NCBI GenBank assembly: GCA_020736575.1
Contig: JAGPYM010000016.1
Location: 1 to 64,000 of the forward strand
Source of the DNA: Thelonectria olida
Taxonomy: Eukaryota > Ascomycota > Sordariomycetes > Hypocreales > Nectriaceae
Reading direction: 5' to 3'
DNA length: 64,000 bases
The first letter of the stretch is position 1. Each line of letters opens with the position of its first letter. Shown one piece after another: positions 42,318 through 54,477 of the stretch. The notes beneath the pieces were generated by a model that saw nothing but the letters and a program-made list of their open reading frames with translations, was not told the DNA's origin and searched no databases. The position numbers were made by a program, and so were the translations under genes.

Positions 42318-43366
42318 ATGAGCCACAGTACCAGAACAATCTCTCGTCATCAAAAGACGCAGGTGTCTACATTCCGAGGGCGTGCGGCATGCAACGCATG
42401 CCGTAGCCGAAAGCAAAAGGTACTGCACACACAGCGTATTGATCGCCAGAGTCTGGAGTCTCAAGCTAAACATGTCTTGGATTAGTGCGACGAAGCACGG
42501 TAATGACCCGCCAACAGTAGTTCAAGAAACACGCACACTTTCTTACTCCTTCTATCGTTATAGACCCGCGTGCTCTAGATGTACAGATTTGGGCCGATGT
42601 TGCACATGGCCAGCATCTCGACGACGGTGAGAAATATCCATTGATGTCCCTCGAGGGTACCATCAACTCTCAGACCGAATGGCCGTTTCTCGGAAGCATT
42701 CTAACAATCTCATCTTCAAGAGGGCCAGCAAAGGGATATACTGAAGCTCTCGAGAATCGTCTCAGAGTGACAGAGAATGCCTTGATCCGTCTTTGGCAAG
42801 CTTCGTCTGCGGATGCACTTCAGGCCGCATTTGGCTCAGGGAGCGCCTTGATAGATGCGAATTCTAAAACGGCCGCAGCTGACTCTGACGGCGAAATAAT
42901 TGGCCGTGGCGGCCCCGACAAGTTACTCCTGGTTAAGCAGTGGGAGACGTTTCCTCTTACTTCCGCATCTGAAGTCGAACAATGGGCTCTGCATAATATC
43001 AAAGAAACAACGAAATCATCAAAAGACCCACCATCGCGCAGTGTCTCAAGAACCGAATCTCTTACACGGCTCGACCGGCTATCAACGGAACCTTCTACTG
43101 AGACTGCTATTCAGCAAGGGTTTAATGGGCATCACTTGCGCACAACTCCGTCAGCAGTCCAGACACCGACGCCCACTGCAACGTCAACCATGGACTGGAC
43201 TCCTGAGTCTCTTTCTTTACAGAAAGACCGATCCCCTTGGCTCCATCGCCCAACGCAATTGTGTAGCAGCCAACCAGAGGGAGGTCGGACAGCTCCGACG
43301 TCTCTCTCTGCCGAAAGGAGCCAGATTGTATTTTCGGAAGAGTTTCAACAACGTTTTCTCTGGTAG
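42318..43366 (+). CDS. Zn2Cys6 protein without fungal_trans domain
   Basis: Four exons (42318-42419, 42486-42499, 42564-42626, 42721-43366; 274 aa). The second exon is only 14 bases and supplies CDEA and part of Arg, so the third Cys of the zinc cluster exists only when it is included. The assembled cluster reads RAACNACRSRKQK then CDEARPACSRCTDLGRC, a Cys-x2-Cys-x6-Cys-x6-Cys-x2-Cys-x5/6-Cys. A coiled segment TEALENRLRVTENALIRL follows and the remainder is Ser/Thr-rich, ending EEFQQRFLW. There is no middle homology domain. Convergent, 42 bases away, with a fungal_trans protein that lacks a zinc cluster. Either a short regulator or half of a split one. Confidence 0.82.
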
Positions 43367-43408
43367 ATAGTTACTTAGGGCGAAAATATCAAGCCCGAAA
43401 GTTGAAGA

Positions 43409-45536
43409 TTAGCCAAGATTACCAAAAAGGGTTCCCATATCAATGTCCTCGCCACCGTTCAAGAACTCCTGGCCGAGAAGGTGGGCGGCGTCAAAACCAA
43501 AATCCGGTCCCGTATATGCCATCACAGGCATCCATGCCTGCGATTCGAACGAGTTTGCTTCATAGCTTTGGCCCGGAGCCGTATGTCGTAAGGGTCCCTG
43601 ATGCCACGTCCTCGCATGGTTCATTGACTGTCTGCCACTAGCCAGGGCAGCCTCGGATGAGTGGCCATAAAATTGCAAAGAATCATGAAACATTGTCTCC
43701 TGGGTTCCTGAGCTGACAATTATCTTCAATCTTCTCAGAAACGTCCTCAGCGCATCATAGCAATGGCGAGCACTTGCCCATCGAGACGCCATTATCTCCA
43801 AGATAGCAAGACATTGCCTTATATCCCTGTATACCGGAGGTCAGCACCAGCTGAACTATCGAACGGAACATGACTGACGAGTCAGCTTTCGTGACTGGAT
43901 AGAGCTCCAATAAGCTACCAAAGGCAAGAACAAGGCCTGCCATCCAGGTGGCGGATAAGGTTACCGGCCAGGCCATGAGAAAACGATCGTCAGTGTGTTG
44001 CTTCAAGCCCGCAATGATGTTGCGACTTGCACTTATGGCAGCCTGTAAGCTCGAGTGAAACTGTCGTCGATCCGGAGGGAGCGAGAGAAAGGGGCGGTTG
44101 ACCACCAAGATTAAATAGTTGTATAGCATGTTGAAAAAGATGGAATGGGACAGCTTGGAGCCTGAAGCAATGTCGTGCGCATCGTCTTGCAGGGCAGCAG
44201 GGAGGCTATTCCACCAACGATGGATCTGGAACGTAATATCCTCAATGCTGTTTGTGGTTATTCTTCTCGTGTGTATTGACCTGTGAAACAGATGAACAAT
44301 CTCGCCGAGCAAGCGCGAGTAGGTGACGAGGTAGCTCAAGGCTAGCTCATTAGCCGCTTTGCCGACAGCAGTATAATTCCTGGCCGGGCTATGGGCGGAG
44401 AGTGCATGATAGGAGGTTGCAGCACCACTCGAGACCGGCCAGATTGGCGAGTGTCCGGCTGCGTCCGGCAAGTGGTCGAGGACTTGCTCGTTGATTGTGG
44501 ACTGTGAGGTCACGCCTGGCTCTCTCGCTCCGGCCGGGTTGTGTAGCTCGGCCATTCCCGGAATGCACACGTCCACGTCGGCATCCTGGATGCTAAACGG
44601 ATGGCCCAATGCTTGGCCAATGAAGCGGTCGAGGACAAAGGTGCACCAGAAAATGCGCTTTCGAATCTCAGATGTGCCGGAAGGGAGCTGGAGATAGCGC
44701 GACGGGCACCGATGGAAACCTGCATTGAACATGGCTCGTGTGAGCGCACCGTGGATTGTCGAAGCATCCCGAAGAGACATGCAGGTCGTCAGATACAGCT
44801 CTGCTGCCAAAAGCGCCTGGAGAGTCGCGACCTCGTGTCGAGTCATTAGCATTCCGACCAAAGCCACCAAGTCTGCCGTAGATTGGATTCGACATGATGG
44901 GTCGAGCATTTGGCGAGATGTTGACGCTGCAATGTTGAATACACATTGAAACAGGACAGCCCGACCCAGTTGTTGCGACGGGTTTTGGCCAGCCGCCGAG
45001 TCTGAAGGCTGCTCACCGCTGTAGAAGCGGTTCACTTCCTCGAGGAACGTGGGCCCGTGAAGAAAAGGGAAGAAGGGGTGCCAATGTCGGAAGAAAATGG
45101 CGATGAGCTGTTGAGCTGTTGCAGGTGGAGGAGCAACACCCAGGACGGGAGCATTGACGCCGTAGGGATGACCTCCTGGTCTGGAAGTTGAAGGGGATCC
45201 CGCTGCATCAGCAGCGATATTTGTGACGACATCGTGGGTTTCCGTTTCCTGCGCGACGAGATACGTGTGAGCTGTGCCCGGGTTGGGGCCTCTTCCATCA
45301 ACACCAATACCAGCGGGGATACTCAAGTCATCTTGCTGGGCTGTCCTCTCCACGTTGATGGTTGACGCGGCTCGCGCAAAGGCCCTGAAAACCGTATCCA
45401 CGAAGAAGACGCCACTTGCGCTTCCAATGAACTCGCTGTCATCAGGGGGCAGGGAGACGAATGAACCAATCTCGATGGGTGGTATATTTTGAGCGGCCAC
45501 AGAGCCATCATTCTTGTCACTTCCGGTCCCGGCCAT
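43409..45536 (-). CDS. fungal_trans-domain regulator lacking a zinc cluster
   Basis: Two exons (45536-43879, 43826-43409; 691 aa) with a 52-base intron. The N-terminus has SEFIGSASGVFFVDTVFRAFARAA, common just before the middle homology region; the domain follows with HPFFPFLHGPTFLEEVNRFYSG, LAAELYLTTCMSLRDAS and RKRIFWCTFVLDRFIGQALGHPFSIQDADVD. I searched the 400 bases upstream on this strand for the paired Cys spacing of a zinc cluster and found none. A start at 45557 is also in frame. Fungi do have such DNA-binding-domain-less proteins, often acting as co-regulators. A short upstream frame (45692-45591) may affect its translation. Confidence 0.85.
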
Positions 45537-45954
45537 GACTATCAACATGGGTGTCATACGAAGTAATGACGTAGATACATCGCAGATATGTCACGATTCC
45601 ACGTCTCGTTCCATTTTCAAGCTATCGATGCCAGCATCATTGTTATTCCGGTCCGACAGGGGGTTTCTTTGTCGTTCCCTTTCGTTGCCCATCTAGTTAA
45701 GCTGTGTTTAAACCTACCAAGGCAACGTAAGCCTTTTCAAGTGAAAGCTTTCCCAATAAGACAGGCTGTGAGTAAGACGGACAAAAACGAGCAATGGAAA
45801 CCCAACTGTAGAAGACCTGTCTTTGAAGTAGGTGAGCGCCGACAAGTCACATAGAATCATTTAGTTATAATCTAGATTCAGGATATCTGATATTGGCTAC
45901 GAAGTATATGCGAGGCTGTCTTGACGCTTGAGTCTCCTTACATGTAGGATTTGC
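45537..45954. promoter_or_regulatory. Interval with upstream ORF for the fungal_trans regulator
   Basis: On the minus strand an ATG at 45692 opens a 33-codon frame ending at 45591, 54 bases before the regulator start, giving a candidate uORF if transcription starts upstream of it. Otherwise this is the space between the regulator 5' end and the MFS gene 3' end; no other gene. Confidence 0.35.
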
Positions 45955-47674
45955 CTAGGCTGCTGCCTTGCCACGAGTTTCATATGGCAAGATAAGGAAG
46001 ACGATTCCGGCCACCATGAATAACACGGCCGATATCCAAACTGGAATGTCCGTATCAATACCCACGTACGCTGCAATAATGGGAGCCATCAGTCCGCTCA
46101 GTCGGTTGAACATGGCAACCAATCCATTCGCGGTACCTCGGATGGGAGCGGGAAACAGCTCGGGCGTATACGAATAAAGCAGGCCATAAACCAGGTTCTG
46201 GAAAAAGGCAATCGCACAAGTGAATCCGAGTACGCCAGCGTTCGACTTGGCTCTGGTGAAGAGAAACAGAAAAATGCCAGTCCCAAGGCACGCCAGCGTT
46301 CCCGTTCCCTTCCTGCCGACTCTCTTCAAGTCGACGGTGAAACCACCGAGAATGGAAGCAGGAATACCGCACACTGCCTGCATGGCGTAGTTGCGATACG
46401 TTGTGCTGAGAGAGGAGCTGCCAGTAGTCACACCCTTGTTCTCAAGATAAATAGGAATAAATGAGTTGTAAAGGGGATATGCCATGCCAATGGAGCACCA
46501 AAGGAACAGCATGAGCGACGTGGACAAGGCCAGACGTGGGGTAGAAAAGAGGGCCTTAATCTTCCGAGGGGTGAACTTGTCCAGGTTCTTCTTGATGATC
46601 GTGCGAGAGCCCGTACTTGGACCGGCGGTTTCGTCTCCATTTGCCAGCCGAATCTCCGCATCAATGGCCTCGAAGTGGGAGATGGTAAGCCACGTGGTGG
46701 TTTTGTTTCGCGCAGCGATTTTCTGGACAACTTCGACGGCTTGCTTATCAAGACCCTTGCCGAGCAGGTACTTGGGCGTTTCATAGATTCTGAAAAGGAA
46801 TCGCATTAGAAACATGGCAAGTGTTAAGCCACCAAAGGTCCAATAGGTGTATCGCCATCCAAGGTTATTCTCAAAGGTGCATCCACCAGCAGCATGGTCG
46901 GACGGACAGGAGAAGTTTGCGATCAGGGGCCTAGACATTGAGTGATGTTAGCCAACCCAGTCTCCAAAACCCGGTCACTGGTTTAATAGACGCACCATCC
47001 GATCAAAGCTGCCGTTGCTTGTCCCACAGACCAGAAGCCAGATTGCATAGTCAGAAGATACTGGTGTGTGGCTGGAATGAACTCGAGGAAGATGGCGCTA
47101 TCAACGGGCTGGTTGCCCCCCGTGCCCACACCGATGAAGGCGCAAAAGGTTGCAATTGCCACAAAGTTGGGACTTCCCGCACCCACGAGACCAGCGACTG
47201 AGGATATGAGGAGCGTCACGTTGAAGGCGAGGCGACGTCCGATAAAGTCAGCCGTCATGGGCCACACGGTAGATCCGACAACCAAGCCCGCGTACTTGGC
47301 AACCGTCAAGAAGGCAATTCGCTGCACCGCAAATTCGTTCCTAACTGCGGGACTGATGATGGTGATGGCTTGCATCCAGAACTGCATTTTGCGTGAGTTG
47401 AAAAGGCAACATGAATGTCTGAGTCTTGAAGCAACATTGAACCTACGTTATCTACAAACCATCCAAAACCAGTCATGGCAAATATCTTCCACTGGAAGGG
47501 ACCCATTCCGATGTCGATCAAGGCCTGGTTCATGACAGCGACCTTCTTCTCATACACTTCATCAGCGCCCTGCGGGACTGCGTGGGTGTCGATGCCATGA
47601 TAGTCGCTTTCCGTGATGGTACCCTTCCCGTAGGATCCAGATGTGGTGGGTCGGGGCTTCTCGGTGGTGGCCAT
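45955..47674 (-). CDS. MFS transporter, SVOP/sugar-carrier-like
   Basis: Three exons (47674-47447, 47381-46996, 46930-45955; 529 aa). After a 50-residue cytosolic tail, MGPFQWKIFAMTGFGWFVDN opens helix 1, in the style of SVOP-like and organic-ion carriers. VGSTVWPMTADFIGRRLAFN is the loop 2-3 MFS signature, GVGTGGNQPVDSAIFLEF follows, and the second half has PELFPAPIRGTANGLVAMFNRLSGL, the loop 8-9 signature. Twelve spans. Substrate likely an organic anion or sugar acid. Divergent from the dioxygenase at 48529 with an 850-base interval. Confidence 0.9.
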
Positions 47675-48528
47675 GTCTTTGTTGACCGTAGGAGCGTGGG
47701 CGATGACGGAGTGAGATGGATCCAAAGATTGAGGAAGGATTGGTGACCAAAGAGTTAAGGGAAGAAGCTATATAGCTATGGAGAAGTTTGAATTGGCCCT
47801 TGGGGTTGCCTCGGTTCATATACCTGTGAACCAATGGCAGTGACCACGATATAATGACCATTTCGCTCCATATCTCATCAATGGTGTTTGGAGCATGCCC
47901 GTTTGGCCATCGTCCGGGCCCACTCCCCCTCAAAATCGTTGCGAACTTGTAAAGATCGGGCCATTCGCCATAGGCCATGATATGCCGTGTATTCTCTTAT
48001 CTCGTCCTAAGTCGGCGCTGGCAGTACGCTATCTCTCCAGCAGGGGGTCGACGCGAGTCACTGTCATGTCATCCTCAGCGGTTTGAATACCCCCGTTTCG
48101 GTATAGTGATCTGGGGGAAACTGTTGGACCCCGCAATGGACTTCAAGTTGCCATCCAGTTATCTCCGTCGCCTCGCTTCTTGGCGTGACGGCGCCTAGAA
48201 TGACCCTCATTTGGCATGGCTTCTGACGAAGAGCTAGTTAGAGTCGCAGTCAAGTCGTCACAGTGCTCCCGTTGAGCGCCTCCAATACACCTGATGCAGA
48301 ATGGTCAACTCATGATGGCCAGGGTTCTGAATCCGGGGTAATCATGCCGCTCAAAAATCATGCGAAACAATCTCGCGGTTGCAATAACCGTTTCTGCCCA
48401 AGTCAATCCTCGAAGCTGCTTCATTTGTAGGTATATAAACCGGGCTCGTGTTGATCGATATCTTTACCACCACAAACACTCTTATCTTCCCAAGCCTAGA
48501 CCAAACACATCACTCTCGATCTATCATC
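47675..48528. promoter_or_regulatory. Divergent promoter of MFS carrier and dioxygenase
   Basis: No gene in 850 bases. A TATATAAA box lies at 48432-48439, 90 bases before the dioxygenase ATG, a normal fungal distance. On the other side GCTATATAGC near 47767-47776 may serve the MFS gene. Confidence 0.5.
48432..48439 (+). promoter_or_regulatory. TATA box of the dioxygenase gene
   Basis: TATATAAA 90 bases upstream of the start codon, followed by a pyrimidine-rich leader (ACCACCACAAACACTC-type) typical of highly expressed fungal genes. Confidence 0.55.
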
Positions 48529-49688
48529 ATGGCTCCCTCTCTCACCTATAGCGACTCTATCAGCGCTGGGCCTGCCAAGCCTTCCAACCTTGCCAATGTC
48601 AAGAATGCCCAGGTCCAATTCGATGCAGTCAAGCATCTGAGCTATTCCGCTCCCTCTTCAGTCTTAACCATGCAGGATCTCAAACTACAGCCAACGGCTT
48701 TATCTCCTGTGGCCACTACCGAACCATTCCCACTGCTCTCCCACGAAGCTGTCTTGGAGCATCGTCGGGAGCTCTTCAGCAAGGCTGTGTTGGATAACTG
48801 CCTACACCACACTCGACCTGGCTCAGTCCAGTTGCGTGGCATGGCACCAAGATATGCCCCTTTCATCCACGAGTTCTGGCATTCTCGCGAGGTGCTTAAG
48901 ATCGTGAGCGATATTGCCGGCGTTGAGCTGGTTCCTGCCATGGACTATGAGATCAGCCACACCAATGTTCAGCTCGGGCCGGGTGGAATTGAAGCTGCCA
49001 GAGCCACTCCGCTGGAGCCACCTGTCGCCACCGAGGAAGCCATTATGAAGTTTGAACAGGACAGGCCCAAGAAACTCGCTGTGACTGATCAGTCTAAACC
49101 TATCATCGAATGGCACAAGGACTCCCACCCGTGGGTCTGCGTGGTGATGCTATCCGACGCCAGGCACATGTCTGGGGGAGAGACTGAGCTGATGAAGGGT
49201 GATGGGACTACCCTCAAGGTCAAAGCTCCTCAAATGGTAATTACTCTGTCCAAAGAACTACAAATAAAGGAGCAGCCGCTAATGGGAAATAGGGCTGTGC
49301 CGTGTTGCTTCAAGGTAGATATATTACCCATACCGCCGCTCCCGTCACCAACATGCCTGAGCGAGTCACAATTGTGACATCCTTCCGGCCCAAGGATCCT
49401 TTGCTGCTCGACGAAACGACCAACGCCAACGTCCGAAATAAGTCCCACCTGACCGAGCTCTACTACCAGTGGACGACATACAGGCTGGACGTCATTTCTC
49501 AGCGCGCATGTATTGCCAGGCAGGCTCTGAAGAAGAAATATGCCGAGAATGTGGGAAACTCGGATGCGGAAGGCAAGGGCGGACTCTGTCGGGTCGAGAC
49601 CGTGGACGTTGCCGAGGTTGAAAGGTGGTCGAATGACATGATCAAGTACATCCAAGAGACGATGTATGAGATGAGGCCGATCGGTTAG
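48529..49688 (+). CDS. 2-oxoglutarate/Fe(II)-dependent dioxygenase
   Basis: Two exons (48529-49236, 49293-49688; 367 aa). The iron facial triad is visible as HKD in IIEWHKDSHPW and the distal His in GRYITHTAAP, and the 2-oxoglutarate Arg in PERVTIVTSFRP; the spacing fits the double-stranded beta-helix fold. Starts MAPSLTYSDS, which fits the TATA position; the frame is open 27 codons further. It probably hydroxylates or desaturates a small substrate. It is divergent from an MFS carrier and tail-to-tail (60 bases) with a Zn2Cys6 regulator, a three-gene arrangement typical of small nutrient or detoxification units. Confidence 0.85.
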
Positions 49689-49748
49689 TAGGTACGACAG
49701 TGACATTTTTGAGACAGCTTCGGGCGATTTGTCAACAATCCAATGCCA

Positions 49749-51498
49749 TTAGCCCAATAGAATAGCCTCATCGTCTTCACATCCAAGACCGATATCCTTC
49801 ATCGCCCAGCTTTTCAATAAATGCTGCCGGACGCAGCAGAAGTGCTTCATTTTGAATCGTCGTTCTAGCGACTCCAACTTGTTGATGACACAATCCCGTT
49901 CCTGTCGGTGCGACGCCGTGAGCTCTTTGGCGAAGATTCCGATGGGCCAAAGCAGAGCATTGTCGAACGGGGATGCCGGGGTCAGGATAGCGAGGAGCTG
50001 AGCTGCCCAAGAAGGAAGGTTGCCCATTTGAGTAGTCTTGTCGTCGATACCTTGAGTCTTGGGTAGTCTTCGCAAGGCGCATTGCTTTTTGTAGATTGTT
50101 GCAGCCGCACGATACAACTCGGAGATGGCAGCGGTTTCACTCCAGTTGCTAGCTTTGGTAAAGCTTCCCAGATCACGGAAGGCTGCTTCGAGAACAGCTG
50201 CGCGGTCCCCAATCGGGAGCCGTTGATGCAGCTGCCGGGTGGCTGGTGGGAAAAGTGCGTAGCTAGGGAACCAGTCCAAACGCCCGTCCCAAGCTGCGAT
50301 GTTTGCCTCCGTGACCGACAAGTCACCGCTGCTGATTCTAGCGATGAGGTGCGGGAAGAAGAACCGACTGCGACCTGACTCACAACCTGGGTTCTCACTC
50401 TCCAGCTCACAGTCGCGAAAGGGCAACCCTGTGTTTCCGAGGTAGAATTGTGACAGTGTCGGTGTACCTAGAGACGTCGATTGCACAAGGTCGTTGTAGA
50501 AGAAGAGACTCGAGAGGAATCGGTATGCCTCGCCCCAAGGATGGGCGGCCGCATGTCGAGCAGGTTCGGATGTGATGGCAAGGACCAGCCGGCTTGGTGC
50601 CATTCGGGCAAAGAAGTGAAGATGAGGAGAGCCATTTCGTTCTCCTTCTCCAGCGAGCTTCTCATAGAGGAGAAGAAGAACGCAGCTTGCAAGAAGGCGA
50701 AGGAAGTTGCCTTGTTGCGTTATTGCGATGTTGCCTGCGAGGTTCATGTCCGAAAGATGAAACCCCGCTGCCAAAGAGAGCTCGCCGTTGTCTTTGGAGT
50801 CGTGATTAGATTCCAACAATTGGGACGTTAAATCCACGCACCCCCGCAGTGCTCTTTGTCTGAGCTTGAGCATGGCCTTGGGGAAGACAAAGCCGCCGTT
50901 CTCCCAGCTTTGCACCCCGCTCAGCGCTAACAAGGCATCCAGCACCGTCCGACTCTCCATGGACAGCGGGAGGAAGATGCGCAAGAACGGATTTGTCGGG
51001 CCGGAACAAGTCGGATACTCCCTTGAGAATCGTTGTATGTAGTGATCCAGCAGCCGTGTTTCCACATTGTCCAGTTCAAATGGCCATGTTGAGACTCCGT
51101 GTAGTCGTGGCTTTCGTCGTATCAGCTCTTGGTACGGTGGCATTGAAGCGCTGGATTGCCTCCTTTCTGACGGTCTCTCATCTTTGCTTGATGAGCATTC
51201 AGGCTGTCGCAGTTTCTTCTGGGCGCGTTGCCTGGCTGGACCCCGTCTCCTCATTCCGGTTCTTCGCGTATCGTCCTCCCACACCAGCCTCGTCTCGCGT
51301 TCACATTTGAGGCCGAGTCTAGCACAGTTAGGACATGGGATGTTGTCTGAGCCGCACTTTTTTTTCCTGCCCTCTGTCAGCCAGTATCTTGAACCCGCAC
51401 GTGTTTGGAATGTCCCCTAACCTGCTTCTGCATGTCCAACACCCATCGCGTGTCCGACGAGACGGGGGCCTCGTGTTTGTTAATAAGGTGGGCAACAT
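49749..51498 (-). CDS. Zn2Cys6 transcription factor
   Basis: Two exons (51498-51422, 51366-49749; 564 aa) with a 55-base intron (GTTAGG..CAG, branch CTGAC) placed inside the zinc cluster. Exon 1 starts MLPTLLTNTRPPSRRTRDGCWTCRSR and exon 2 continues KKKCGSDNIPCPNCARLGLKCE, forming Cys-x2-Cys-x6-Cys-x6-Cys-x2-Cys-x6-Cys at about residues 19-46. RDGCWTCRxRKKKCD is typical of regulators with the second type of fungal-specific domain (PF11951-like), and the C-terminal 450 residues (FELDNVETRLLDHYIQRFS, RTVLDALLALSGVQ) match that. Without splicing the cluster would be only half present. Likely regulator of the adjoining dioxygenase and carrier. Confidence 0.9.
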
Positions 51499-53468
51499 AT
51501 TGATTCAGTCAAGATCGCTTTACTCCGAGTGACGAAAGATGGCTGTATTCTGAGCCCGAGCAGAATTCGGAAGAAAGAGCCAGGGTCAAAGATGACTTGT
51601 CAAATTGTCCTCGACTCCTCAAGACTCCGCAAGCTTATCGGCAGCTATTCCCCGCGTTTTGTACCTGTGGGGGCCGTTCAGACTTTGCCGAATCGGGTGA
51701 TAGTTAGATATCGTCACGTCAAGCTGGCTCTTTTTACTCATTTCTCGACAGACGGGCGTACCTGGTCCATCTCAACAGGGTGGCCCTCGCCCAGACTCTA
51801 CTGGTTCTGGCGAGCGTTTGCAAGGCTTGACCAAAGAGCACACAAACTTGCGCAGACATGTCTCTTGCAGTTTGTAAATCTGGGCTTAGATATCTAAACA
51901 GGGATCCCCTCCCACCCGACGATTCAACGGACACCTTGCAGGTCAGGGAGGGACGGGTAGTGTCAGAGCCGGAAAACATGACCCGACTGGGTCTAGGGTC
52001 GATGAAGGTTGAATTACATGACACTCACACTGGAATATATTGCCCAAGGACGTGCTTATATAAGTACAGTACATATCCGGTCACATGCGCCTTCATTCAA
52101 TCCCTAGGTACCTGAAATTCGACATGATGGGAGCGGCAGTGAAACGGGGCGGGTCTGCAGTTATTTGGTTGTTGTGCATCTTAATTCTGACGGAAAGCTT
52201 CCAGGGGTGACTTAAATCGAGCTCCCAAGCATGCCACTTAGGAAGGAAAGTTGATGCCAGCTTGCGTAATGTCAAGTCACAACACAGAACCAGGGAGGGT
52301 GAGCCGACTAATGAGCCGCGGACCGATCCCGAATCAGACGGTCGCTAAAAGCCGTGCCGCGGCATCTATGTATCGAATGTTGCTTCCTGCCAAAGGTGCC
52401 GAGTCTGTCCTCGCTTCTACAAAAAGGGAGCTAGAGGCTGCCTAAAGCTACGAGAATCCTTCTCGTTACGCTTCGATTCAATGAAGACCAATTCGTTGAC
52501 AGTCCAAATTATTCATTCAAGATGCTTCGTGTTGTAAGAAGACGACACTTCGTTCTATGGCGCAGTGTTCTTTTCTCAGCTCTCCTACGAATCTTGCCTG
52601 ATGGCCCAAGACTGCTGTTGGTCAATTGGATCGCCACGTGTTGATCGATTAGAGGCATTTGACCCTATCATATGAGTAGCTGTGATACGAAAGAGGCTTC
52701 TTTCTCCTTCATGAGCTAGGCATGATGAATAGATAGCCCATTCAAGCTCAGCCCAGGATGAGAATCATTTCTCAAAGTACAAGGTTGCCCCCCATAGATT
52801 TCTTCTTCTACTGAGAAGGCGCTCACAAGTCGCTTGTGACGATGAATCTATTTGCATGCACCCCTCGGTGGTCATTGAGCTGCAAGTGTGGGTCATAGGA
52901 TGTTATTGGGAATGTTGGCTGGAATGCATCAAAGAATGCGGCTGTTGTTATGGAAGCTTAATGCAGAAGCGAAACGTTATTTGAAGGCTGGCAGGTCTCG
53001 TTACTTGGATCTAGGTCATGAACTGGGTCAGCCAGTGGCTTCTAATGCAGTCTGGCTGGATAGATATCTTCCGAGCATCGGACGGTTATGCGACTAATCC
53101 CTCTGGAATCTGCGAGAGCGGGTAGCTCAAGAGCTAAGTATATCTACAAACTGCAAAGCTCGAGGATGGATCAGTGAAGGAAAGGGCCGCTTTTCCAGGC
53201 CCAATCTTGCTCCGTGCCGGAGATGAGGACGTTGGTGGACTCACTCATAGGAGACTAGGGAGAAGGTTTAAAAGCACGACTCCCGTCACGACAGCCATCA
53301 ATCCTAACTGATTCATCATTGCCGGACTCCCTTTATTATCTACTGAGGTCTCACTTCTATACAAGGTTTTAACGAACAGGGCCTCCATCTTGCTCATCAA
53401 GTTCCGGCAGGCATCACTTCAACTTGCTCCTTAACCCCCGCCGACAACCCTCGCTCCCAAACGGAAAT
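51499..53468. other. Intergenic interval of 2 kb
   Basis: No supported gene. Short frames (52251-52445, 52888-53097) have no features. Candidate TATA-like TTTAAAAG near 53267 lies about 200 bases before the GH114 start. Region upstream is ordinary in composition, with no repeats seen. Confidence 0.4.
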
Positions 53469-54477
53469 ATGCGCACCAGTTGGAGATACTCCCCTCTGGG
53501 TTGGAGCGTGCTTGCAATTCTGGGACTCGGCCTTGTCAGCACCAACGTCGTCGCTACGGATACCAACTCGGAGTCAACTATCAAGACTCGCTTCCTCGGC
53601 GTCAGAGGCGCTGGCGGCAAGGCGACGAAGAGTAAAAGTGTCTGGCAGCCATCTGTAGGAGATTCCTGGCAAATAGTGCTGCGGAACCCCATCAAGATCA
53701 CCGGCACAGCTCCATCACCCGCCGTGAAGATCTGGAACTTGGATCTGGACGACAACGACGTCTCGACTTTCAGGGCCTTGAAGAAATCTGGTAAAAAGGT
53801 CATTTGCTACTTCAGCGCTGGGTCTTATGAGAACTGGCGAGATGACAAGGGCGACTTCTTGCCCTCCGATCTAGGCGAGACGATGGACGGCTGGCCCGAT
53901 GAGCGATGGATAGATACTCGAAGCCCCAACGTTCGGAAAATAATGAAACGGCGTATCGCTTTGGCCGCTTCCAAGGGCTGTGATGCAATTGACCCCGATA
54001 ACGTCGACGGATTCGTAAGATTCCTATCCCTTTCGTGGTCTGAGTGAACGGTACTGACGTTCTCTATAGACGAATGATACTGGCTTCGATTTAACTGAGG
54101 CTGATGCCATTGACTACATCAAATTCCTCGCCACTGCTGGCGCATCCTACGGGATGGCCACCAGCCTCAAGAACTGCGGTGACATTGTCGGCCGGGTTCT
54201 CAAGTACGTGCAGTTTGCTGTTGTTGAGCAGTGTGTCCAATACTCCGAGTGCAGCCTCTACGCGCCCTTCATCAAGGCAGGCAAGCCAGTCTTCCACATC
54301 GAGTATCCGCGTGGAGCTGGCTCTCAAGTCCCTGCCTCCACGTCGAAAAAGCTATGTGGTACCACCGGCAGTGCTGCCGGCTCTCGGGGATTCAGTAAGA
54401 TCCTCAAAAAGTTGAATCTCGATGGCTGGGTCCAATATTGCGGATCATCAAAGACCTACAAAACACAGGTGCAGTAG
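53469..54477 (+). CDS. Secreted GH114 endo-alpha-1,4-polygalactosaminidase-like glycosidase
   Basis: Two exons (53469-54014, 54070-54477; 317 aa). A signal peptide (basic MRTSWR, hydrophobic core to about residue 29, Ala-x-Ala-like VVATD) starts the protein. The GH114 body shows VKIWNLDLDDNDVSTFRALKKSGKKVICYFSAGSYENWRDD, where the acidic residues of strand ends are catalytic candidates, then KGCDAIDPDNVDGF and ECSLYAPFIKAGKPVFHIEYP. GH114 enzymes cleave alpha-1,4-galactosamine polymers such as those in fungal and bacterial extracellular polysaccharide, so roles include remodelling or removing galactosaminogalactan. Complete; Cys residues in the second exon could pair. Confidence 0.9.

Noticed and set aside
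43409..45954. Hidden zinc cluster upstream of the fungal_trans-only gene
   Set aside because: Reading the minus strand from 45537 to 45850 shows no paired Cys spacing typical of Zn2Cys6 proteins in any frame.
52340..52450. Cys-rich stretch (CQRCRVCPRF in one frame) as a zinc-cluster relic
   Set aside because: Spacing does not match Zn2Cys6, no flanking exon is seen, and the stretch is very short.
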